From NCBI RefSeq assembly GCF_004337985.1, contig NW_021940919.1, positions 1,399,874 through 1,463,873 of the forward strand: a stretch of 64,000 nt of DNA, given 5' to 3'. The notes under the pieces are model-generated. The model was not told the DNA's origin. It saw only the letters and a list, made by a program, of their open reading frames with translations, and searched no databases. Shown piece by piece: positions 37,275 to 48,351 of this stretch. This stretch comes from Pyricularia pennisetigena. Its lineage: Eukaryota; Ascomycota; Sordariomycetes; Magnaporthales; Pyriculariaceae. How positions within the stretch are numbered: position 1 is the first letter of the stretch; each line of letters opens with the position of its first letter. The translations under genes and the position numbers were made by a program.

Positions 37275-39300
37275 TCAAGACTGAACTGGGTATAATCCGT
37301 CAGGCCAATACCCTTGTTGTTGTTGTTGGATTTGTGGCTGTGGTTGTTGCTGCTGGGGTTGCTGCTGGCCCTCGGAGCCAGTATTGCCCATCCCTGTATC
37401 AGCCGCCGCGACAGCAGCCACTATTGAATTCCAATCTGCTGCACCCGTGTACATCAATCCGCTGCCAAAGTCGACAGTGCCATTGAATGACGTGTAATCC
37501 ATTGGATGGGCAGGGGGGTTTGAAAATCCGTTCATCTGCACAGGCTGGTAGAAGTTCTGCTCGAATGCTACGGGCCCACGTTGATCCAAGACCATCTGGT
37601 CTGTCGGCATCGGTCGCTGATCAATAGCCATCGGGTCGGAAGGAAGTGACACCTGTGTATCAATCGGATGAGACGGCGGAGGAGGCGGTGGGTGCGACGG
37701 TGGGGTCACCGTTGTCGTGTGTTGCTGTTGCTGCATGCCTGGTGGCAACGGAGAGGGAATCGATTGTATGGAGTGCACGGACGAGGCATCGGAGGTGAGG
37801 GGCCAGTCCTGTTTAAGGGCCAACGTCTCTGTTGATGATGGCCATTCTTGCTTTACCTCAAGCATCTGCTGATGCTCCTGGGGAAGCATCTGTATCGAAG
37901 GTTGCCGAGGAAGCGGACGTTGAGTATGTGGTAAAGATATTTCTGGCTGCTGCTGCATCTGTTGTTGTTGTTGCTGTTGCTGCTCATGCAAATCCTCCTG
38001 CTTTACTCCCCCAGGATGCACAACCTGTGCATGTCCAATATATTGTGACGGCCTCCTCCCCACGCCGGAGCCCTGCTGGGGTTCTAGAGAGACAACAAGC
38101 TGGATGGCAGTCTCCCAGGCCAGTTCAACTATTTGCTGCGCATTATCCTTGGCCGGGTCGAAAAACTCCAACAAATCCTGCAGCTGACCAGGCTCCTCGT
38201 TCTCGAGGTAACCATGCGAGCGACCCGTGTTCTTGGGATCCCAGCTGATCTTAGGCCGCTGCTCACGGGGCAGACCACCGTACTTGGCCGACTCGAGGGC
38301 TTTCCATGTATCATGAATGACAGGCTGATGGAGGAGACCATAGATGACCAGAGCATGGTCCCAGTGGGCCTTGGTCTTGCCGGATTCGTAGTGCACAGCT
38401 ACATGATCAAAATATCGTTCAAGAGAGGGCAAGAAGGCCGCGCAGAAGCCACAGCCCCAAGCACGCTTGCGCTTCGAGTAACGTACCACCTTATCGGCGT
38501 GGGGGCATGTTTTACAATTGTGGCGAGACTTGTGATGTTGATTGAACGTGTTGGCGCCCCAAAAGACTCGGTTGCAGTCGGGGCAAGGATACTTTTTATA
38601 CCTGCATGAGTGCAATTCGGGTGTTAGCTGGGAAAAGGGATGTGTTATTTTAATCAGATCACCAGGCTGAAGCTTACCTCTCGTGAAACTCGTCCTCATG
38701 ACGTTTCCAGTCAAACTTGCGCTGCAGCTTCTGGGGACATGATGTACACCAGTAGGCCCTTGTTGACGGCCGGCTGTTGAACGACTGCGTGCCAGGGAGC
38801 TGGGAGTAACGGCTCATACCACTACCCTGCGACGACGTGGAGCTTATCGAAGTTGCAGACGACATGACACTGGCCCGCGACCTGGCCGTTGAACCAGTGC
38901 GCGTTGACGATACGGAAAGGCGGGGTGTGTGCTGCTTTGCCCCAATGCTTTGGCGTTCGTCAACACTGGTGGCTGTCGTCTTGTTCTCGAAGGCGGCAGC
39001 AATGGTCTGGTCAAAAGTCGTCGGGACGGAGACGCTGTGGGAGCTATGGATTGTCGAGGTCGGGGAGGCGCAAGGTGAGGGGGAGGACGGCGAGGGAGTA
39101 AAGCATGACTCGGGGTGCTGCTGCTGCCAAAGTCCCGAAGCCTGGACTTGAGTCGGGCACTTTTCCAGCAGCGCGCGCAGCAGTGTCTCTGGGGATAGGC
39201 CATTGTCGGTCAGGCGCTGAATTTGAAGGCGGGCGGCGGCAAGAGCGCCCTCATCGGCGTCCGGGCTACCGGCCGTCGGCAGGCCGTGCCGCGCATCCAT
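37275..39300 (-). CDS. C2H2 zinc-finger, Gln-rich protein
   Basis: Exons 39300-38678 and 38601-37275 are joined by a 76-nt intron (GTAAGC ... TCATGCAG, phase 2) that lies between two zinc fingers, giving about 649 residues. Finger-like units: CTSCPQKLQRKFDWKRHEDEFH, then CPDCNRVFWGANTFNQHHKSRH, and a third, looser one with CGFCAAFLPSLERYFDHVAVH. The first 180 residues are Ser/Thr-rich. After the fingers comes a block that reads like a conserved helical region (WDHALVIYGLLHQPVIHDTWKAL), then a disordered Gln/Pro-rich C terminus with long Q runs near residues 420-440 and 620-640. The likely role is a nuclear DNA-binding regulator. It resembles uncharacterised fungal C2H2 proteins; no named orthologue is claimed. 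Confidence 0.85.
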
Positions 39301-40056
39301 GTGGTTTTGATTTATGGGGCTGGACTAATCAATGTAATAGGTGCAGCTTGAGAAATGAGCAGAAGACGCCGGTGCACTCTCGAGAACTTAAGACGAAAAC
39401 GCTGTAGGGACAGCGGGTAATGCAAGGCCAAAGGTGAGGCGATCTGATGCTAGACAGTAAATAAGGGTTCGGACGAAAGTTTGCTCTCAACTGGCGGCGT
39501 GAAAACGGTCAGAAAGCAACGTAGGCTCGCCAACCAGACGCGGGATCAATTGCTTGCTTTCCCGAATGAGAATTATGATGACAGCTATCCAGCTTGGCTA
39601 ATCCGTAAGCGACGCGGATGGCTGGCTGGCTTGTTGAATCAAACAGCCAATAAAGCTCAAGCAAATTTGGGATGATGGTCAAGAATGTATTGAATTAATG
39701 AATGAGCAAACAGAGCCGCACCCAAAGGGCTCTTTTTTTGGCGATGGTCGGTTTGGTTGTCAAAAGCACGAGGAGTTTGAGCGGGATGTCGTCGGTCAAA
39801 GGCCGGGGCAGAGGCAAAAGCAACGGCTTGGTCGGTATGCGGCAGGAGTTGTGTGACGAATGTACTGCTCGCCAATTTGCTTGCTCTCTCGAGTTTGTCA
39901 ATCCCACAAGAGGGACGGGGGTATATTGCAGCCGGTAAAAACAATATGCAGCCGTTTGCTGTCAATGGTGGGGGGTGTGTATGTCTGCGTGCTTGTGTGT
40001 GATGCACCGCACTGCGCTGCGCGGGTGCAGACGTTCGGGGCTGACAACCTTTCAGG

Positions 40057-40087
40057 TAATGAATGTAATGTAATGTAATGTAATGTA
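40057..40087. repeat. (AATGT)n short tandem repeat
   Basis: Five to six copies of a pentamer TAATG, slightly diverged at the left end. Confidence 0.85.
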
Positions 40088-42019
40088 GCTGTGGGTTGAA
40101 TTGAATGCAGGCACAGCACGGATTGTGATGACGGCTAGCTAAATTAAAAAAAAGCTATCCCCTGCCCGTATGCGCATGCAGACCATCGTTCCCTCATTGA
40201 TCAAGTGATCGACCAAAAGATGGACGAAACAGTCGTCAGAGTCGGTTACCATGTACTTGAGCGAGCGTGGAAGGTGAGAACATGTATGTCAGTCTGGTTG
40301 GATTTTGTAGCTGTTCGTTTTGGTCTGATCGGGTTGTAAGGGAAGGATCCGGTGCAATGGATGATGGACAGCTACACCTATAGGGAGAAACAAAAAGATG
40401 GGCAGATTGCAAAGACAAACAGGAAACGAAAAAAAAAAAAAAAAGATTGGATGGTAAAAAGAGTGGACAAAATTTGGTCTTGGATAAGGTAGGCGGGAAA
40501 GACGGATCAGCCGAACTGAAGGAAAGAAACGAACAACGGGTTACAACACCTTGCTCCAGTCGACTGGTCAATCATCAGCCTAACCACATACGCATCAGTA
40601 ATGGATCCACCCCACTTTGTTCCCGGCGCGCGCACGCGTTCGAACCCGTTAGTTAAGAAGCCAGAACATCAAAAGGTACAGAGGATTACAATCACATATT
40701 GGGAAAGGTACCCAATACTTGGGAGCAACACGCCACCGAACAAAGAAGCCTGTCAATTCAGCGTGGACCAACTGCTTGCCCCGTGGTGAGAAGCACTGAA
40801 CAGTCAGTGGCACGTACTGTAGATAGATTGGATCGACCAAGGGGCTCCCTGGTCATGGATCCACAAGAAACAAAACATGGGTAGGCAGATTGTGGGTTTC
40901 CGAGGCTTGCGCCTTTTCAAGAAAATCAATGTGTCTGTCTGTCTGCTCTGTCTGTAAGGCACAAGGCACTTTCCCCTGCCTGTCATCCCATTATGGATGG
41001 CTTGGACCGGCAAAGCAATTAAACTTTTTGACCAAATGTGTTTTAATCAACAAGCAAGCTAGAATGAAATAACTAACTGCAGAGGAATGTTCCGAAATGG
41101 AGTACCCCCGGAAGCGGAGATATAAAAAAGAAAAGGATAAAAAGTATATAAAATATAAACCCCCATGTTGTTTTCTCTCCTTCTCTCGATCAGGGGAAGG
41201 AAAAAAAAAAAATCCAAGTCACACTTTCGACAAACCCATCATCAAAAGCACAGTTCGTTGACACTGAGTCCTACCAGGACCCACAGATACCTCATACCAC
41301 GTTTAGATTGGCAGGGAATAGCTGAGAAACATAGGGGCGGGGTTACAACCGAGGCAGGTACCAGGCACGGATACTAACGTCGGGTGCAAGCAAGCTCCCT
41401 TGATGAGTGGAGGGGGACATACACTAAACTAAAATGCCTGGTGTTTTTTTCAGGCACCAGACGTTAGCTTGCGAGAAGAGAGCACCTGGGCAGAGAGACC
41501 CCGGAAAATTGGGAAGAGATTTACTACCGAGCCGACCCTCGATTCAACGATCCAATTTTGAAGGCCCCTCCATGTTCCCGGCTCGCTTGGCATGGTAGAA
41601 CAACTGCTCGCTTATCCATTGACGATGCGACGGCGTTATCCGATCAGTCCATAGCCCCAAATTCCTTCATCAAAAGCAATCGATAAATATTTAACCAGGC
41701 AATTACTTGTGGCAAAGGAAGCTCAATAAGGCGCACGTTTACTGCATCCACTTTAATTGATTTTCCATTTCTTTTCCTTCTTTAGCACCGTCCCGAGCCA
41801 CAGCAAGGTAGCGAAAGCGGTTGGTTGGGCTGTCGAAATGGACTTGCGATAGCGACAAAGCAATCAAGAAAGAAACCGTTGAAGAAAGCGACGGGCAATC
41901 AGTCCAGCTCGTCCCGGTCCATCGTTTCCCAAACGGGTTGGCAAATAAAGGCGCTAATTGGCCCGCGACGTCGCGAGGCGCATGTTTTCGAAACATTTGG
42001 ACCGCAGCACGGCTAGCAC

Positions 42020-42040
42020 CTCTCTCTCTCTCTCTCTCTC
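42020..42040. repeat. (TC)n dinucleotide repeat
   Basis: Ten TC units in intergenic DNA. Confidence 0.95.
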
Positions 42041-43091
42041 ACCTTGTCTCTCAACCCCTTGTTACCGTTTCAGGTGGCCCCAACGCGGCAAGGAAAGCCG
42101 GATAACCAGATTACAGTAACTGGTTGAGCTGACGGGTGAAAGAAGTAAAAAAGAAAAAGAACAAGACAAACAAAAAATGAAATAAACCAACGGCGATTTA
42201 TCGTCAGTTTTGCAGATCTCGCTGATCATAGAGATGACGCCAACCTGCGTCAATCATTTGTTGCTACTTCAATTGTTTACGAAACTACTTATATTCACAT
42301 TTGTCTTGTTTTATATTATCATATCGTGTCACTTTCTCAGATGAACACCGACTTGACCAAAGACACGTGCAAACCAAGAACCGAGTCGGTTCGGTGTTAC
42401 GGTGGCGGTTAACGGTCCTTTTACTGTCACGATCCCACTTAACCAACCAGTAAGCAAATTTAATGGGGATCGAATGGCATGATGACGCCAACGCGCGCCC
42501 GTACCCGCTCGTACCGTTTAAATCCTTACTTACAAAGTACATTCTTTCCAACCCCTCTGGGACCTGAAGTTACTCTAAAAAGCCGCCGGTTACTTACCTG
42601 TGTGATTCCATCCTTCGAAACAGCTCCTCCTCGTATTCTGGCCTGCGTTGTTCCGGCCCCCTTCCAACCCGGTAATAAATCTTCGCTCGTGGCCCCTTTT
42701 CGTCCCTGCTTTGCCTCCCCTGCCTGTCAGACATGCCTCTTTTTTTCAGATCTTCACTCATGCCGGAGGGCACCGAGCGTTGCCATGCCAAGACAAAATA
42801 ATGTGGCTGACAGCGTTAGCCCTTGGTGAGCTGTCACTTTCTGGAAGCCAACGTCAGGGTCAAGATAACTTAAGTGGGATGGTTCCGCGGGTAAATTAAC
42901 GACGCTCATCATGGGTAGCAGTCACAGTCACCAACCATCACAGCAAACTGCAACCTCGCCAAAGCTGCGGGAGTTGTGCGGGACTTCTCTAGACGACGGC
43001 TGCTGGTGCTGCAGTTAGGCCGGTTCTAGTCTAGCCAGTCATCTTCCCCAAACATTCTCTCCTTCCTGTCCGCAGCACCATCCNNCCCCCC

Positions 43092-43127
43092 CACACACAC
43101 ACACACACACGCACACACGCACACACA
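43092..43127. repeat. CA-rich dinucleotide repeat
   Basis: Alternating CA with two CG-containing interruptions (GCACACACGC), directly after two N bases and a C run. Alternating purine-pyrimidine DNA of this kind can adopt Z-form. The length may be misassembled given the adjacent Ns. Confidence 0.9.
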
Positions 43128-44424
43128 ACTGTCTTTCCTCATGTGCCACTGACCGGGATTTACAAAGTTTACGGTCTACTCCCGTCCGTCTTCCCCATGT
43201 AGGGATATTTTTGTGATGACCTGTAGGAACCCGCGGGGTCGCAGGCAAGAAGAATGGTGGAATCGGCCCCCTTGAATGCATGCCACCGTTCCACCGAGAA
43301 TATACGAAGTATGTGTGCGTTAATCTGGTCTGTCTGTTAGTGCAGCTGGAAAGTAGGGAGAAGTGCTGGACAGGACCTTCTATGACGGTCAAGGTGGCAC
43401 AGCAGGCGGAGAAAGTCTGTTAATCTCGAGGTTTATGGAGTCTGATGTCCACGTGAGAGACATGTGTTCCCGCACAAGTGATTACCTAGTTGATCCCCTT
43501 CTAGCCAAACAAACCTCGTGGGTTCAAATAGAGTAGCATTTGGAAATCGCCAGCTGTCACCACACCACATCGGATGGTAATTCGATCGACCTCGGTCAGG
43601 GCTTGTGTTGCGTTCCCAGAGATCCTTCTCAGTCGTCCATGGTCCACTTTACACTATCAAGCTGGGTCCATGAACCAGCAAGTAGCAGGTGCTGGCTTGG
43701 GACCAGCTTTCCGGAATAAGGACCATAAAAGAGGGAACAAGAAGGAGCTACTTATTGGAGGTCTAAAAGCAGCGGGCAAAGCTAGAGGAGTGATGTTGAC
43801 AGAGAGCAGACTTGAATGGTCAAAATAACGTGTCTGTGTTGTTTTACTGGCAGTATATGGCCAAGTTCTTGCATATATGGCCACGAAGCTGACTACAACA
43901 CTATTTTCGTATACGTGCCGTGCTTCATGCCCCTCATTACTGACCTTGAATGATTATTGAATCTGGTCAGTATTGATCGTGGTTAGACTACCTAATGGGT
44001 GATAAAACGCTTCATTCTCAGAGGATATCTAATAAGCGCCTGGTCATTTTATCCCTCAATCCCAAACTAGTGCCGCTGAAGGACAAACCGTACAGGTTAA
44101 ACGGTAAGTATCTTCTTTCCTAGCTCTATTACCCGTGAACACGATGAGGATGACATAAGGGTAGAAGAAATAAGCAATAGCGCCCACTCAAACCAGCCCG
44201 GGCAACCCATCTGCAAGTCTGAACTCGCTACACAAAGCCTTCACGATTTGCATTTCCCTCAATAGAAAAGTCTGTGGCCTGATCCAGACACACTTCCCCT
44301 TCCCGCAACCTGCCCGCACCCTGAGCACAAGTAGCTCGCGGCGAGCGATCTGCACAAACCCAGGTGACGGCAAGAGTGGTAGGTTTTGCATGCGACTGTG
44401 CGCCCTCATCATGTGGGTGAACAC

Positions 44425-44877
44425 CTAGTCAGCCTGGTAGCCGTGCAGGCCGCGCGAGACGACAACCTTGCCCCCGCGCATCGCATACTCGCGCAGGTCC
44501 GGGCCGCTGGCACTTGAACTTATTCCCTCTAGCGTATGGGTGAACAAGACGACCATGCATGGGTCTCGGTAAAGTTCTGCGACTATCTCGACTTGGCGCT
44601 CGGCGCGACGGACAATGGCCCACTCGCCGAGGATCCGTTGCACGACGGCCAGCCGGTGCTCGTACAGGGCGCGGCTTACAACGAACGGGACTGTCCGGTC
44701 TGGAAGAAGCAGGAGGACGATGGGACGGTTGTCACGCACCGGGGTTATGACATCGTCATTGGAATTGCCGGAGTTTCCCATGTTATGTCTATGTGGTCCG
44801 AACATGGGGGCGAGTTCGGGTATGTATGGATATCCGAAGTATCGACGCACAAAACGTGCTGATTCGTTGTCGTCCAT
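44425..44877 (-). CDS. small hypothetical protein
   Basis: A 150-residue ORF (MDDNESARFVRRYFGYPYI ... GLHGYQAD) with C- or G-ending codons preferred (GTC, CTC, ATC, GCC), as in the neighbouring real genes, and stops just upstream of the ATG. No signal peptide, membrane helix or known motif is seen. The centre (RPIVLLLLPDRTVPFVVSRAL, then QRILGEWAIVRRAERQVEIV) could form a beta strand followed by amphipathic helices. It stands alone in a gene-poor stretch. An overlapping ORF on the plus strand is taken as its shadow. It could be an orphan gene or the remainder of a larger one. Confidence 0.5.
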   Translation of the reverse strand: MDDNESARFVRRYFGYPYIPELAPMFGPHRHNMGNSGNSNDDVITPVRDNRPIVLLLLPDRTVPFVVSRALYEHRLAVVQRILGEWAIVRRAERQVEIVAELYRDPCMVVLFTHTLEGISSSASGPDLREYAMRGGKVVVSRGLHGYQAD

Positions 44878-46104
44878 GATTAAGAGTTCACGATGAAAGT
44901 AATATACCTAGTTAATTATCATCAGTCTTGGTCTTTTTTGCCGCAAATCGTTGGTCCTTGACCATGGGGGGAAAGAGGCAAGTTTTATATCTTGAGCTAC
45001 CTGAAGAGTATAGGTGATACGAAATATTCAACGTTGGAAAGTAGTAAGGTGCTCCTTGATCTGCTGGATGGATGGTGATGTTTTATGAGTTGTCGCGAAA
45101 TTGTCCGGCAGTAGAGCGCGGCTTTAAACCATGCAGTCTCCAAAAAGGTCAGCACTCTGGGTTGCATTGGAGCGCCATGTCCTGTTGCGTTCCTTCTTGG
45201 ACGAAGTACCACAACTTCGAGGCAGTCACGGGCCTAATCTTGTGTCCATGTTTCCATCTCAATACTCCCGTACTGCACTGAATCGCAAAAGCCTCATTGA
45301 GATTGATCGCACTTCATCTTATGCTTCACTGTATTCATCGAGGTTAGCAGGCGCCAATCTCGAGGTGACAAAGACCAACTGCCCTGGAATAGGCTGTGGC
45401 CAACCATCAGCGGCAACAAGCGAATGGTATTTTGGATACTGGCTCTCGATTTTCGCCGACCGATCATTTCCTGTCTACATTTTGACAACTCATTACACCC
45501 CGTGTACATCCGAAGGGTGCAAATTAGGTAGGTAACTTCGATCAAGCATTAATGGCATTGCAGTTCAAAGGAGCATTGCCAGCTGTTACAGTAAAACATG
45601 ACCTATGAACGAGTCCCCAAGTTCTAGCTGATCAATGCTAGGGCCTGTGTAAAGATAAAAATAGCCAGCAACACCAGTCATTCGGGGTCTGAGTCTGAGA
45701 TGAAGTTCATCGGGTTGTACAGTGAACTAATTTCACCAATCTACTGCTTCCAATAGGAAAAGACAGAGAAAGAAACAAAAAGAAACAAAACCAAAAGAGA
45801 AATAGCAGTGGAAGGAATCAAGAAGAAAGCCTTGGTGTCACACCTTCCATTCTGCGCAACCCGTCCGCTTAACACATGCAAACAAGTTGCACGTGAAATT
45901 CACGTGTAATCAACGTTCATCATCGGTTCGCTACTTATTTGATAGGGATCCTATATTCTTCTGTCCATATCATCTTTAAATCTCACTACCGGACTCTTCC
46001 ACTGACGCAAAACAACCCGCTCACCCTCCCGAACAAAGCACTCGTATCAAACGACTTCAACATTCACATTCCGTTAAATTCACCATCGGAAACATCGGCG
46101 ACTA
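44878..46104. other. intergenic, promoter of the SRA gene
   Basis: No gene. The last 250 nt carry the paired CACGTG site and a C/A-rich leader (about 46000-46100) of the SRA gene. Confidence 0.4.
45890..45906. promoter_or_regulatory. paired CACGTG E-box palindrome
   Basis: Two CACGTG hexamers separated by AAATT form a near-perfect 17-bp palindrome, 271 nt before the SRA gene ATG. CACGTG is the core bound by bHLH factors such as yeast Pho4 and Cbf1. Function here is inferred from position only. Confidence 0.5.
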
Positions 46105-46165
46105 GTATGTTCCTTTTCCACCACCACATCGAACAGAATATCGAACATCTGCTAACCCGATACAG
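46105..46165 (+). other. likely 5' leader intron
   Basis: GTATGT at 46105, GCTAACCC at 46151-46158 and ACAG at 46162-46165 form a typical 61-nt fungal intron ending 11 nt before the ATG of the SRA gene. The upstream reading frame contains no ATG, so the intron probably lies in the 5' leader. Confidence 0.6.
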
Positions 46166-46176
46166 GCCTGGACGTC

Positions 46177-47382
46177 ATGGAGGGGACGTGGCAGACGAAG
46201 CATCAGTCGTCACACGCAGGCCATGTCGAGATATCTCCGATCATGACGGCTGATCACTCTGATACCCATACCAACGATGCCTCGAACTGGGAGCATTGGA
46301 ACGATATTGTCGCATTTGCTCCAGGACAGGGTGATTCTGCGGTAATCACTTTCATTTATAACATGCTGCCGAAATGCAAGCAATGGGTTGTCAGACGGAA
46401 AAGGTCTCCTAGGACGAATCCATACGATGATCAGGACCTCCGCCAGTATTATATTGATCTCAAGTCATTCGTTGCGTATCTTGATACAATTCAAATCACA
46501 CCAGCCATCAAGAACAACAAAGAGCTGGGATTTTGCCGTCGCTTGATCACAGATACGAAGAACAGTGACATCATGCCCAGGTTCATTGTAGACCGCTTCA
46601 ATTCCATTTGGGAGCGCTGGGATGGACAGATCCAGGACCTGATCGATGACGATAGAAACGAGCACGGCAACCCTCACGACATGGGCAATACCAGCCAGAC
46701 GGAAGAACTGCCTAAAATTCCGTATCCGCATCCGGACCATCCCATCTATGGCGTTGGCGGCATTATGCACGGTGTGCTGGCTGGAAAGCCATCATCCGGT
46801 GCCAGATTCCGATACACGCTCGATCCTCGCCTTCCGAAGAAAGACGCCCATGTTATCGGACATAATGGCCTTGTCCCTGGCGCCTGGTTTCCAAAACAAC
46901 TGGTTGCTCTTTTCAAAGGAGCGCATGGATCGAGCCAGGGCGGTATCGCGGGCTCTAAGGGTCAAGGTGCAATATCTATCATTGTCGGCTCAGCGGCGTA
47001 CGAAAACGTTGACCGGGATTGTGGAAATATCATATACTATTCGGGTGCACAAACGCCAGGAGCGCGGTTGCCCGGTGACAAACAGGATTCGGCTTCGACA
47101 AGATTACTTCTCGAATCTTTTAGCAAAGGGAACCTTGTCAGAGTTATCCGTAAAAAGAACCATACATCGCAACATGCACCGGCTGAGGGTCTTCGGTACG
47201 ACGGACTATACCGCGTCACCAAATGGGTTGAGAGGACCGAAATCACTACGGGCCGCCATCGAGTCTTGCTGGTTACGCTTGTACGAGACCCAGACCAAAT
47301 CAGTCTTGAAGACGCCAAAGCGAGGGCGCCGTCGGCTACTGAACAGAGACGGATTATGGAAGCAGTGGAGAGGGGATATTAA
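46177..47382 (+). CDS. SRA (YDG) domain protein, 5mC-reader family
   Basis: A single 401-residue coding exon. Residues of about 190-375 form an SRA/YDG domain: PIYGVGGIMHGVLAG, FPKQLVALFKGAHGSSQGGI, GAISIIVGSAAYENVDRDCG, IIYYSGAQ, then LLLESFSKGNLVRVIRK and LRYDGLYRVTKWVE. This is the fold that UHRF1 and plant SUVH proteins use to bind methylated cytosine by base flipping. No RING, PHD, SET or nuclease domain is present. Residues of about 80-160 (YYIDLKSFVAYLDTIQIT ... FNSIWERWDGQIQDLI) look helical and resemble a TFIIS N-terminal/LEDGF-type bundle, an inference only. A spliced 5' leader and an E-box pair lie upstream. It probably acts in the nucleus on methylated DNA, but ligand and role are unproven in fungi. 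Confidence 0.87.
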   Translation: MEGTWQTKHQSSHAGHVEISPIMTADHSDTHTNDASNWEHWNDIVAFAPGQGDSAVITFIYNMLPKCKQWVVRRKRSPRTNPYDDQDLRQYYIDLKSFVAYLDTIQITPAIKNNKELGFCRRLITDTKNSDIMPRFIVDRFNSIWERWDGQIQDLIDDDRNEHGNPHDMGNTSQTEELPKIPYPHPDHPIYGVGGIMHGVLAGKPSSGARFRYTLDPRLPKKDAHVIGHNGLVPGAWFPKQLVALFKGAHGSSQGGIAGSKGQGAISIIVGSAAYENVDRDCGNIIYYSGAQTPGARLPGDKQDSASTRLLLESFSKGNLVRVIRKKNHTSQHAPAEGLRYDGLYRVTKWVERTEITTGRHRVLLVTLVRDPDQISLEDAKARAPSATEQRRIMEAVERGY

Positions 47383-47673
47383 TGAGCTCCAGGATGCCAG
47401 CTCTACTTCGTCTATACCCTGATGTTCTCTTTTTGCCTCTTTTTCTTTATTTGACAGGACACGGGGCTGTGGGTTTGCAACAGCAATGGAATGAACGCCA
47501 CGGCCGTTTCCGTGCCTCAGGGGCTGGTGCAAACGCACCGACCGCTGCATGGGTTTGTACCACGTTGCTTACATTGCAGGTCCGGGGCATCGCCAAGAGG
47601 CGATTACAATACCAAGCATTGATGAACTACCGGGGCTTTACCAACTGTAAAAATAGTGTACCTAAAGTATATA

Positions 47674-47699
47674 TTTTTTTTTTTTTTAAAAAAAAAAAA
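47674..47699. repeat. T14A12 palindromic run
   Basis: Fourteen T followed directly by twelve A, about 290 nt after the SRA gene stop. It can form an A/T hairpin or a terminator-like fold in RNA. Confidence 0.9.
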
Positions 47700-48321
47700 C
47701 ATGACAAGTTGCTTGAGTCAAGATCTCGAGGTGAAACATGCAAATGACTTCCCAACGGTGCATGCCAACGAAGAAGATAACTGGGAAATCACATCGCCTT
47801 TTCAGAATTCGTACAGGGCACTGCTTTTCTCGCCCATCATGGATGGGCAAGACAAAAGAAACAAAGAAATAAACACTAGTGGACGTAGTTTAAAGTGTTT
47901 CGTATCCCAAGTAATTACTGTACTAAGTAAGCAGCACATCTGGGCTTGCGGGGGCTCATGTTGGTTGAAACGTGGCAAAGTGCTGAGAAGTGGAGAAAGC
48001 AACCATTCCTTCTATATTTGTAAATAGCAAAAAAGGGGTTAGCGATTACCCATTACTAAAAACGGCGAGGGAAACAAATACAGTGAGACAATTGCAAAAA
48101 AATTCGAAGAAAAAGAAGTCTCTGTTGGTATCACATAAAGGAGTGAATTGACTTTTCAGTGGCGAACCCCCCTTTTTTGTTCCTATTAATAATATTTGAC
48201 AGGGTCATATAAGCTGGGTGATCCCTTGACAACTTAGATTTCTTTTCCACGATAAATGCGTTTGCTTTTGTTTTCATCTCATCGAGCTCTATGCAAGCCA
48301 TTTGCCCCCCATCACATGGAT

Positions 48322-48351
48322 AAAAAAACAAACAAACAAACAAACAAACAG
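48322..48351. repeat. (CAAA)n short tandem repeat
   Basis: About six tetramer units after an A run. Confidence 0.9.

Larger units (their letters stand above)
39301..44424. other. long gene-free stretch
   Basis: About 5 kb with only short, unsupported ORFs on both strands. It includes the upstream region of the C2H2 gene, an (AATGT)n array at 40057-40087, a (TC)n array at 42020-42040, a 2-nt N gap at 43084-43085 and a CA repeat at 43092-43127. No transposon protein is recognised. Confidence 0.4.

Noticed and set aside
44536..44862. Plus-strand ORF opposite the 44425-44877 ORF
   Set aside because: The minus frame has the better codon pattern; the plus frame is its shadow.
48322..48351. Possible CRISPR-like regular repeat
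   Set aside because: It is a simple tetranucleotide run; no spaced repeats of CRISPR type exist and the genome is fungal.
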